64,000 nucleotides of DNA, from the NCBI GenBank assembly GCA_002763895.1, contig NSLH01000013.1:1-64000 (forward strand), written 5' to 3'. The first letter of the stretch is position 1; every line of letters begins with the position of its first letter. A model generated the notes under the pieces. It was not told where the DNA came from, ran no database searches, and saw only the letters and a program-made list of their open reading frames with translations. Source of the DNA: [Chlorobium] sp. 445. GTDB lineage: Bacteria > Bacteroidota > Chlorobiia > Chlorobiales > Thermochlorobacteraceae. This document shows positions 8,861-16,255 of this stretch, in pieces. The position numbers and the translations under genes were made by a program.

Positions 8861-9206
8861 TCCTTTCAAACAAAACAACAAGACGACGAAGCGACAAGCT
8901 AGTTTTGAATAACTAGCACGACTAAAAATTAGCTTAGTCCGCTAAACAAACAGGCTTTTCTGAACAAAATTTCGCAATCTGCAAAACAGTGTTGTTCCTT
9001 GTCAAGGCAGAACTGCCTGTATGGATTTGTCTTTAGCGGCAAAGCAATTTGCTGGTTTAGAAGCATGCGAGCATACTCACACTGAGGTGATGCTTCTGTC
9101 TAACTCTGTCGAACAATTTGTTCATAAAAGACTTTCATGAGAGCATTTATACTTTTTTACCTTTTTTACTTTTTTCTTTCATAAACAGAACAACAGGAGG
9201 CAAATC
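8861..9206 (+). promoter_or_regulatory. Long structured leader of the symporter operon
   Basis: No gene is seen between 8786 and 9206. The segment holds a series of inverted repeats: 8898-8904/8911-8917 (7 bp), GACTAA/TTAGTC at 8920-8925/8934-8939, a long-range CCGCTAAA/TTTAGCGG at 8939-8946/9032-9039, AGGCA/TGCCT at 9005-9009/9014-9018, and AGAAGCAT/ATGCTTCT at 9059-9066/9090-9097. A pyrimidine-rich stretch (9150-9179) then leads to a perfect AGGAGG before the ATG at 9207. I do not recognise a known riboswitch class. It may be a cis-regulatory leader or contain a separate small RNA. Confidence 0.5.
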
Positions 9207-9557
9207 ATGCAAGAGACAAAAGATAAATCTCAAACTCAGAGTGAAGCCATAGATATGTCGGCAGAGCTCGAGGAGTTTGAACGCTCGGGACAACTCTCTC
9301 AGGAGCAGTTACAGAATTACTGGAAAGAGAACCGCAATCTTGTGCTGACGCTCTTAGCAATCTGGGCAGCATCATCATTTCTGGTTCAACTGTTTGCATC
9401 AGCGCTCAACAACATTGTGATTGTGGGTTTTCCACTTGCCTACTACATGGGCGGACAAGGGACACTCATCATCTTCATGGTGTTGATTTATGTCTATGCT
9501 AAGAAGATGAATGAACTGGATGCAAAGTATAAACTGCAAGAGGAGGATGAGAAATGA
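9207..9557 (+). CDS. DUF4212 small subunit of sodium/solute symporter
   Basis: A 116-residue protein with an acidic N-terminal tail and two membrane helices (about residues 47-70 and 82-105). The N-x-K-x-x-x-x-x-L region YWKENRNLVLTLLAIW is the hallmark of DUF4212, the short partner encoded just before the VC_2705-type large symporter subunit. The start is fixed by AGGAGG seven bases upstream of ATG 9207. The stop overlaps the start of the large subunit by four bases (ATGA), so the two are translationally coupled and probably assemble in the inner membrane. Confidence 0.92.
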   Translation: MQETKDKSQTQSEAIDMSAELEEFERSGQLSQEQLQNYWKENRNLVLTLLAIWAASSFLVQLFASALNNIVIVGFPLAYYMGGQGTLIIFMVLIYVYAKKMNELDAKYKLQEEDEK

Positions 9558-11782
9558 AACTCAAGAACATCTTCACGCTCTACACGGCGGGTTTTGCGGG
9601 TTTGGTTGTCATATTAGGTATTTTGGAAGCCTCCAATGTGTTGCAATTGCAAAGCATCAGCTGGATTTTCATGGGTTTTTCGGTTCTGGTGTATGCCTTA
9701 ATTGGTTTTGTGACGCGCACAAGCGACCCCTCGGAGTATTATGTGGCGGGTCGTGGTGTGAATAGTATCTACAACGGCATGGCAACAGGTTCAGACTGGA
9801 TGAGTGCTGCATCGTTCATTTCCATGGCGGGTCTGCTCTTTGCGTTAGGGCATGCAGGACTTGCTTACATTGTGGGTTGGACAGGGGGCTATGTATTGCT
9901 GGCGCTTCTGCTGGCGCCTTACCTACGCAAGTTTGGTCAATACACGATTCCTGACTTTTTGGGAGCGCGCTACGATGGAAATGTGGCGCGCACAATTGGC
10001 ATCATCTGTGCTATCATCGTCTCCTTCACCTACCTGACGGCACAACTGACGGGGGTGGGTTTGATTGTCAGTCGCTTTATTGGATTGCCACAGGATATTG
10101 GAATCTATGTTGGATTATTGGGTGTGCTGGTTTGTTCGTTCTTGGGTGGCATGAGAGCGGTAACATGGACGCAAGTGGCGCAGTACATCGTGCTCATCAC
10201 AGCTTATCTCATTCCGGTGGTAGTACTCTCCACAGCGATTTTCAAAGTACCTCTACCGCAACTGACCTACGGTCAAGTCTTGCAGAGCATTACTGTAATG
10301 GAGAATCAGATTGCGGGCAGAGACACCCCCAATTTGCAGAACATTCCTGAGGAGCGGCTCAACAAGCGCATTGATCCCGAAAAAGAAAAAGAAACGCGAG
10401 CCTTGTGGGCAAATGATGTCAAGATGCTGACGGCGCGTCTATCCAATCCAGACTCTGCACTGCAAGCGATGCGTGCAAGTATTGACCAGCGTCTGGCGGC
10501 ACTTGCACCTGAGGCAGTTGAGGCAAAGAAGGCGGCACTTGAAAAAGAGAAAGCGGATATCAATGCGATGCTCAATGCGGCAGCGCCCACACAGGTGCTT
10601 GATGAAGCCAAGCGTGCTGAACTGACGGCGCGACTTTCCACGCTGGATAAAGAGCTTGCAGCACTTGCACCTGAAGCGGTTGCTAATGCCAAAGAGAAAG
10701 CGGAAAAAGAAAAGGCGGCATTGCCCAAAGATGTTGAAGATGCCAAGGCGAAATGGACGGCGGCACTGAACACTGCAAAAGCGCAATCTGCACCGCCCAA
10801 GCCTTACCTTGCCATTCCTGAAGGCATCGGTATGGTCAATTTCTTAGGGCTCATTTTCTGCTTGATGATTGGGACAGCGGGATTGCCCCACATTCTTACG
10901 CGTTACTACACGACCCCCAGTGTCAAGCAAGCACGCGCGTCAGTAGGCTGGTCGCTCTTTTTCATTTTCTTGCTCTATTTTACGGCGCCTGCCTATGCCG
11001 CGTTTGCCAAGTATGAGGTTTTCATCAATCTTGTTGGCACGCCAATTAGTGAATTGCCAGGCTGGATTGCACGCTGGAAAATTGTTGGGTTGTTTGATGT
11101 GGTAGATAAGAATGGGGATGGCATTGTGCAATTTGCAGACTTTGTTATCAAATCCACAGACTTTGTGGTGTTGGCGACGCCTGAGATTGCAAATTTGCCA
11201 GGCACGGTTACGGGTCTTGTGATGGCTGGTGGTTTAGCGGCCGCGCTGTCTACGGCAGATGGACTTTTGCTGACAATTTCCAATGCGATTTCACATGATT
11301 TGTATTACAAGATTATCAATCCGCAAGCCTCGGTGAGTGCACGCGTGTGGATATCAAAGATTTTGTTGGTAGTGATTGCGTTAGGGGCGGCCACGTTTGC
11401 AGCGTTTGTGAAGTTGCCTGTCATTGCAAACACGGTGGCGTGGGCGTTTAGTTATGCGGCGTCGTCGATTTTCCCAGCGTTAGTGCTTGGCATTTGGTGG
11501 CGTCGGACCACGGCAGCTGGGGCAGTAGCGGGGATGATTGTGGGGTTGGTCATCTCAATCTACTATTCGTTTGCGCACTTCAATGGGGCAGCAAATTGGT
11601 TTGGGATTGACAACCGCAGTGCAGGCCTCTTCGGTGTGCCAGCCGCATTCATCGTCATGATTGTGGTATCGCTGCTTACCCCTGAACCTGATAAGAAACT
11701 TCAGGAATTTGTCTACAGTGTTCGCTTCCCCAAAGGTGCAATGAAAGGCAAAGAAGTCGAAGCCCTCGGCTCCACATCTTGA
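9554..11782 (+). CDS. Sodium:solute symporter large subunit (VC_2705/ActP-like) with coiled-coil insertion
   Basis: A 742-residue inner-membrane member of the SSS family, closest in layout to the VC_2705 subfamily that pairs with DUF4212. Conserved parts include SEYYVAGRGVNSIYNGMA, SFISMAGLLFA, GTAGLPHILTRYYT and LAAALSTADGLLLTI. Residues about 245-415 form a soluble, Ala/Lys/Glu-rich coiled-coil insertion with two copies of an LAALAPEAV repeat, making it longer than usual family members. Residues 518-529 (DKNGDGIVQFAD) match an EF-hand-type calcium loop, with Asp in place of Glu at the last position. The substrate is probably a short organic acid such as acetate, but this is inferred from relatives. 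Confidence 0.9.
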   Translation: MKLKNIFTLYTAGFAGLVVILGILEASNVLQLQSISWIFMGFSVLVYALIGFVTRTSDPSEYYVAGRGVNSIYNGMATGSDWMSAASFISMAGLLFALGHAGLAYIVGWTGGYVLLALLLAPYLRKFGQYTIPDFLGARYDGNVARTIGIICAIIVSFTYLTAQLTGVGLIVSRFIGLPQDIGIYVGLLGVLVCSFLGGMRAVTWTQVAQYIVLITAYLIPVVVLSTAIFKVPLPQLTYGQVLQSITVMENQIAGRDTPNLQNIPEERLNKRIDPEKEKETRALWANDVKMLTARLSNPDSALQAMRASIDQRLAALAPEAVEAKKAALEKEKADINAMLNAAAPTQVLDEAKRAELTARLSTLDKELAALAPEAVANAKEKAEKEKAALPKDVEDAKAKWTAALNTAKAQSAPPKPYLAIPEGIGMVNFLGLIFCLMIGTAGLPHILTRYYTTPSVKQARASVGWSLFFIFLLYFTAPAYAAFAKYEVFINLVGTPISELPGWIARWKIVGLFDVVDKNGDGIVQFADFVIKSTDFVVLATPEIANLPGTVTGLVMAGGLAAALSTADGLLLTISNAISHDLYYKIINPQASVSARVWISKILLVVIALGAATFAAFVKLPVIANTVAWAFSYAASSIFPALVLGIWWRRTTAAGAVAGMIVGLVISIYYSFAHFNGAANWFGIDNRSAGLFGVPAAFIVMIVVSLLTPEPDKKLQEFVYSVRFPKGAMKGKEVEALGSTS

Positions 11783-11795
11783 TTTATGCTTTGCT

Positions 11796-11832
11796 AAGGC
11801 GCGCACACGCGCGCCTTGCATTGCTTTTTTTT
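11796..11832 (+). terminator. Rho-independent terminator after the symporter gene
   Basis: A perfect 9-bp stem AAGGCGCGC (11796-11804), loop ACAC, GCGCGCCTT (11809-11817), with further TGC/GCA pairing just outside. A run of eight T follows at 11825-11832. It separates the symporter operon from the porin gene, so the porin is either separately transcribed or reached by partial read-through. Confidence 0.85.
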
Positions 11833-11897
11833 GCTATCAACAGACAAAAAAACTTTTCAACTATCCAGTAACAACAAAACCATACAAGGAGACTATA

Positions 11898-13376
11898 ATG
11901 AGAAGATTATGCTACAGCTTGGTAGCACTAACATGTTTGTGCACCCTCTCTGCACAAGCCTTTGCCCAAGGCTCTGACACTTACGGCGTAGGAGCACGCT
12001 TCAACTTGGATTCTTTGGGCACCAAATATATCCGCTTCATTACCTGGCTTCAAATGTGGACACGCTTTCAAGAGCAGAATCCGGGCACAGTTATCAACGG
12101 TAACCCCGTCGATAACTTTTTTGATGTGGGTATCAGACGCGCACGGTTTCTTGCCTATGGCTCATTCGGAAAGGGCAGTCTCTTCATGTTCCACATCGGT
12201 ATCAATAACCAAACTTTCATTAATGCACAAACAGCTGGCAACGACCCTACAGGTCCTGCTAAGCGACCGCAACCATTCATTCACGATGTTTGGTATGAGC
12301 AACGCATCATTCCTGAACTCTACATCGGCTTCGGCTTAGCCTACTGGAAGGGACTTTCACGCATGACTAACACTAGTACACTGAACTTTTTAGGCATAGA
12401 CTCACCCATTTTCTCATGGCTTGTCATTGATGCAAGCGATCAGTTTGCCCGCATGCCGTCAATCTATATCAAAGGACAACTCTTTGAGAAACGCTTGGAC
12501 TATCGACTTGCTGTCAACCAACCATTTAGACCCGGAGCAGGAATTGCACCAACAACGAGTACTATCACGGCTGGAGGCACAACCACAGCAGGGCAACTGA
12601 CAAATGTGGCAAATTATAACCCCTTCTTCATGCAGAAATCATTTGAAGGCTATTTCTTCTGGCAATTCTTCGATATTGAATCACAGGTGCTGCCCTTTAT
12701 GGTCGGTAACTACTTAGGCACGAAACGCGTCTTCAATATCGGCGCAGGCTTTTATTATCATGGTGACGGAATGTCTACGCGAAAAGCCCCAAACTCTCGT
12801 ACGCCCGAGGTACAAGACCTGACGAAAGACTCCCTAAATACTCACGCTATTGCAGCATTTGGTGTGGATGCCTTCCTAGATTTGCCGATTGGTGAAGGCG
12901 CATCACGCAGTTCATTGACAGCATACGCACTCTTTGCCCGCTATGACTTCGGACCGAACAATATCCGCTATATTGGGATTATGAACATGGGAGCTGGGTT
13001 TAGCCCACAGACTTCCACTCCTGAACAGCGCATTGCAGGCTTAACAGGTATTGCCTATCCACTAATCGGTACAGGCAATCACTTCTTTGTACAAGCCGGC
13101 TATACTTTCCCAAAAACAGAAATCGGCAGATTTACGCCTTACTTTATGTTTACCTTCTCACAGTTCGATCGCCTCAAAGACCCCATGATTTTGCCTGAAC
13201 TAGGCTTGAATTACTTCATTGATGGTCATCATGCAAAGTTTACACTGCACTATCGCTTGCGTCCAACCTATCGTCAAGAAGTAACTGCACCATTTACAGG
13301 ACCTGATGGCTTGCCAGCAATTACAAGAGATGGTAGCAAAAATGAGTTTATCTTGCAATCTATGGTGTATTTTTAA
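11898..13376 (+). CDS. Outer-membrane porin-like beta-barrel protein
   Basis: A 492-residue protein with a clear signal peptide (LTCLCTLSAQAFAQ, cleavage near residue 24) and alternating aromatic strands throughout, ending in aromatic MVYF as outer-membrane barrels do. The N-terminal part (YIRFITWLQMWTRFQEQNPG, RRARFLAYGSFG) resembles phosphate-selective porin O/P-like proteins of Bacteroidota. AAGGAGA lies upstream of ATG 11898. Its position right after the symporter suggests it admits the same solute across the outer membrane, but the specificity is not visible. Confidence 0.82.
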   Translation: MRRLCYSLVALTCLCTLSAQAFAQGSDTYGVGARFNLDSLGTKYIRFITWLQMWTRFQEQNPGTVINGNPVDNFFDVGIRRARFLAYGSFGKGSLFMFHIGINNQTFINAQTAGNDPTGPAKRPQPFIHDVWYEQRIIPELYIGFGLAYWKGLSRMTNTSTLNFLGIDSPIFSWLVIDASDQFARMPSIYIKGQLFEKRLDYRLAVNQPFRPGAGIAPTTSTITAGGTTTAGQLTNVANYNPFFMQKSFEGYFFWQFFDIESQVLPFMVGNYLGTKRVFNIGAGFYYHGDGMSTRKAPNSRTPEVQDLTKDSLNTHAIAAFGVDAFLDLPIGEGASRSSLTAYALFARYDFGPNNIRYIGIMNMGAGFSPQTSTPEQRIAGLTGIAYPLIGTGNHFFVQAGYTFPKTEIGRFTPYFMFTFSQFDRLKDPMILPELGLNYFIDGHHAKFTLHYRLRPTYRQEVTAPFTGPDGLPAITRDGSKNEFILQSMVYF

Positions 13377-13468
13377 CAGCGTACTTTCGTACAAATAGCA
13401 GAACGACACCATTGGCAGGCGCATGATAGTGCTTGCCGAATTACTTAAACCTTAAATGAAGATTAGCA

Positions 13469-13906
13469 ATGAAAAAAATTTTTGTTTTACTTCTTATCAG
13501 CAGCGTGGCATACGGCTGTGCTACAGCGCGTATTGCCCCACCGCGTCCTATCAAAATTGTATGCTCAAATCTCTCCAAGTCCGAACTCGTGAAATTGGTA
13601 ACAACAGAGCTCAGGAAAGACAACTTCATAATTGAAACTGCAGATGAAGAAAAAGGGCTCGTGGAAGCAGAGCGTCCAGTTGCTTTCGTAGGCATCGGTG
13701 AAAATACGCTGGTCTTAGGACCGTATGCAATGAATATCTCCTATCAGAGCGATACAGTGGTTGTAAATTTCGAAACCGTGCGCTTCGACGCAAGTGGCAA
13801 AATCATCTTGATTGATACTTGGGATGAGCGTAACGCTAGCAGCTATGACCTCAAACACTTGAAGCCTATTTTGACCGCTATTCGAAATGCGTGTCAAGCA
13901 AAATGA
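13469..13906 (+). CDS. Small lipoprotein, first of a tandem paralogous pair
   Basis: A 145-residue protein with a lipoprotein signal peptide (MKKIFVLLLISSVAYGC, lipobox Cys17). The mature part begins with an APPRPIK stretch, followed by a compact alpha/beta domain that would lie in the periplasm attached to a membrane. I do not recognise the family. The gene at 13995 encodes a diverged copy with the same PPRPIK start, similar spacing and a C-terminal Cys (NACQ here, ALCR there), which suggests a recent duplication. It may be cotranscribed with the porin. Confidence 0.75.
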   Translation: MKKIFVLLLISSVAYGCATARIAPPRPIKIVCSNLSKSELVKLVTTELRKDNFIIETADEEKGLVEAERPVAFVGIGENTLVLGPYAMNISYQSDTVVVNFETVRFDASGKIILIDTWDERNASSYDLKHLKPILTAIRNACQAK

Positions 13907-13917
13907 CTGAAACCCAT

Positions 13918-13976
13918 AAAGACGGTTTGCAAGCTGGCGTAAATACACGCTATGGTCAAGCTGGCAGACCGTCTTT
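13918..13976. repeat. Inverted repeat with internal direct repeat between the lipoprotein genes
   Basis: AAAGACGGT (13918-13926) pairs perfectly with ACCGTCTTT (13968-13976). Inside are two copies of CAAGCTGGC (13930-13938 and 13957-13965) around a GCG/CGC hairpin. It could be a terminator-like stem or an mRNA stability element; there is no T-run. Its second arm ends about 18 bases before the next start codon. Confidence 0.45.
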
Positions 13977-13994
13977 GCTGTGATGAGGAGTTAA

Positions 13995-14417
13995 ATGAGA
14001 ACGGTATTCTTTATCGGTGCGCTTGTGCTATGGAGCGCCTGCACATCGGCTTTGCCGCCCAGACCGATAAAGTCACGATGTGCTGTGCCAACAGATGCTT
14101 TCATTGAAACTGCTGTGAAAGTCTTTGAAAGCAATGGCTACTATGTGCGAACTACGGATTTCGCACAAGGTGAAATTGTTGGATTTAAGCCAGAAAAAAT
14201 CTTCATGCTGGGCGATTCTCCTGTCAAAGCCGGTCCGTATCTTGTTACAGCGCGACTGCAAAATGATACGCTAACAATCACGGTCTTCACCGTCAAAGAC
14301 GATGAAAAAACCCCTGAGCGCAGTTGGGATGAAACGGCGACTGACGAGTTCGAGAAAAGTCAATATATGCCACTGCTAAGCGACCTTAGGGCACTTTGTC
14401 GCCCAGGTACTCGATAG
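13995..14417 (+). CDS. Small lipoprotein, second of a tandem paralogous pair
   Basis: A 140-residue protein with a signal peptide and lipobox (ALVLWSAC, Cys16). The mature region begins PPRPIKSRC and matches the preceding lipoprotein in order of segments: a helix, a stretch ending GEIVGFKPEK, then a beta-rich region with GPYLVTARLQNDTLTI. The family is not recognised. GAGGAG precedes the ATG at 13995. The 3' end overlaps the convergent Ig-like lipoprotein gene by 32 bases. Confidence 0.75.
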   Translation: MRTVFFIGALVLWSACTSALPPRPIKSRCAVPTDAFIETAVKVFESNGYYVRTTDFAQGEIVGFKPEKIFMLGDSPVKAGPYLVTARLQNDTLTITVFTVKDDEKTPERSWDETATDEFEKSQYMPLLSDLRALCRPGTR

Positions 14418-16173
14418 TAGAAAATCGTAACCGCGCGTCGGTTGTAGTCCAGCGCTTGCGCACACGCACACTGTCGAACCCCAAGGCGAAGCGCTGAGCA
14501 TGTCGGAATGGAAATGGACAACCGCCGTCCCACTTGTCGTAAGGTGACACTTTGGGCTGTTGTACGTAAAATGCGCTGAGAAAGTATCGCCCTTCAGGAA
14601 GTTCATTGAGTGTGAAGGGCACGAATGCAAAACCAGTAGCATCAGGTTGCACTGTGAGCAAAACGGGATAGAACCGATTCGCACCTAGAAGTTCCGCATA
14701 GAGAATGACTTTGCCTGCTGAATCGCTAACAACATTACCTTCAAGGCTGCCAAACTGGTCTTCTGATACAACTTGAAAGTGGCGTGAGATGAGCGTATCG
14801 CGCAGAGGCTGTTTGCGCGCACTGAGCAGCTTACCGTGATTGACAGTTACTCGATACCACATACCAAGCTCGAACCCACCCTGTGGCTGAATCTCCACAC
14901 GTGTAGCATCAATGAAAAACAGTCGATATGCCGTTGGTATGAACTGATTCCCAATCCCCTGCTCTAAAGTGAGGGCACTGGCTAACGAAGCGCGATTGAT
15001 AGCACCACTAAACTGCAAGAGCAAGGTTCTTCCTCTTGGCGATGGTACATATGCCTCGAGCATATTTCTTGCGCTGTCAGCAAAGGTAGGCTGCCAGAGT
15101 ATCTGCACCGTGTCAGGGGCGCTGCTGCCGTTGAACGTGGCTAACAGAGAGTCGCCAGAAGTGCCAAAGCGGTCTTTAACACCAAAGGCTTGAACCCCGT
15201 AGAGATGTTTTTCTACCAGAGAGTCTGTAACCAAAACCACTTGCTCACGACCACCTTCTACCAGCGAGTAGAGATCATAGACATTGACGAGACTTTTTGC
15301 GGTGGAATCGAAGATGGTGAACTGCGCAGCAGAAAGGCTATCAGGAGGCACATCTCGATCAAAACGCAGCACTACACTGTAGGCTGTGCGAGCATCGGCG
15401 ACTTGAAGCACAAGTCGTGACGTGTCAGGCTCTGTGGCAAAACGCATTAGCACGTTTTTCATGCCAGTATGCACAGGGTGAAAGGGCACCGCAAAGTTTT
15501 CCTGCCCGATATCGTAGCGCCGATTCGTCACTTTGTCCTCGATAGCGATGAGGCGGTAGTCTCCTTCGGTGAGGTAATTAAGTTGAAATACGCCGGCTGA
15601 GTCGGTTTGAGCAATGTAATCGGGTTTAAGTTTGGCTGGGTTAAGCGTATCAGCATAAAGTGTATCGCCTTTGGGCAAGAAATAGGCTAAGACAAGCGCC
15701 CCCTTGACGGGACGATTATTTTGCCCAAAAACCTTACCAGCAATAAAGCCCGAATCAATTTTATCGCCAGTGGAAAATGCAAACGTGTAGGATTTCTCGA
15801 GGGCATTACCGCGTGTGTCTTTGAGGTCATTTGTCAGCGTATAAGTGTAGGTACGGTTAGGCTTTAGGGTATCGTAGATAATGATTTCTGCGCTTGTGCC
15901 ACTGCCACGAATTTCGTAATCATCAAGCTCAGGCGAAAAGAAGATAGCAGAGCGCAGCGATTGTGTATTGACAAACTTATCAAACTCAATACGAATGAGG
16001 TTGCCCGAAAAACGTAACGCCCCTGAATCGGGGTAAATGCGAACAATTTTGGGCGGCGTACGGTCCTCTGGACCGCCTTGCGGTGCAACTTCTGTCGCAC
16101 AGGCTTGCAGCAGGGCAAGGGCAAACAAAAAAGTATAGCGAAAGATAACTTTATGGCACGATTCGTGCAGCAC
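14386..16173 (-). CDS. Ig-like domain lipoprotein (Big_5 type)
   Basis: A 595-residue surface or periplasmic lipoprotein. The signal peptide ends at a lipobox (LALLQAC), followed directly by APQGGPEDRTPP, the hallmark N-terminus of Bacteroidota/Chlorobi proteins with a bacterial Ig-like (Big_5/SbsA) domain. That domain spans about residues 40-140 (PPKIVRIYPDSG, IEFDKFVN, YTYTLTNDLKD). A carboxypeptidase regulatory-like fold probably follows (GKVFGQNNRPVKGALVLAYF), then further beta domains. No catalytic motif is visible. It converges on and overlaps the second small lipoprotein gene and diverges from glgA. Confidence 0.85.
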   Translation of the reverse strand: MLHESCHKVIFRYTFLFALALLQACATEVAPQGGPEDRTPPKIVRIYPDSGALRFSGNLIRIEFDKFVNTQSLRSAIFFSPELDDYEIRGSGTSAEIIIYDTLKPNRTYTYTLTNDLKDTRGNALEKSYTFAFSTGDKIDSGFIAGKVFGQNNRPVKGALVLAYFLPKGDTLYADTLNPAKLKPDYIAQTDSAGVFQLNYLTEGDYRLIAIEDKVTNRRYDIGQENFAVPFHPVHTGMKNVLMRFATEPDTSRLVLQVADARTAYSVVLRFDRDVPPDSLSAAQFTIFDSTAKSLVNVYDLYSLVEGGREQVVLVTDSLVEKHLYGVQAFGVKDRFGTSGDSLLATFNGSSAPDTVQILWQPTFADSARNMLEAYVPSPRGRTLLLQFSGAINRASLASALTLEQGIGNQFIPTAYRLFFIDATRVEIQPQGGFELGMWYRVTVNHGKLLSARKQPLRDTLISRHFQVVSEDQFGSLEGNVVSDSAGKVILYAELLGANRFYPVLLTVQPDATGFAFVPFTLNELPEGRYFLSAFYVQQPKVSPYDKWDGGCPFPFRHAQRFALGFDSVRVRKRWTTTDARLRFSTIEYLGDKVP

Positions 16174-16255
16174 GGTAGCGTTGTGATTCTCCTTAATTTT
16201 TGTTACCTTCGAGGCTCATTTTCTGTCTTTCAAAAACAGTAAGGACACGAATATA

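Noticed and set aside
8861-9206. Cobalamin, SAM or fluoride riboswitch, 6S RNA or tmRNA in the symporter leader
   Set aside because: None of their conserved core sequences could be seen; only inverted repeats support structure.
10306-10800. Minus-strand Ala/Ser-rich open frame within the symporter
   Set aside because: It mirrors the coiled-coil insertion (Ala/Glu/Lys-rich codons) and has no ribosome-binding site or family motifs.
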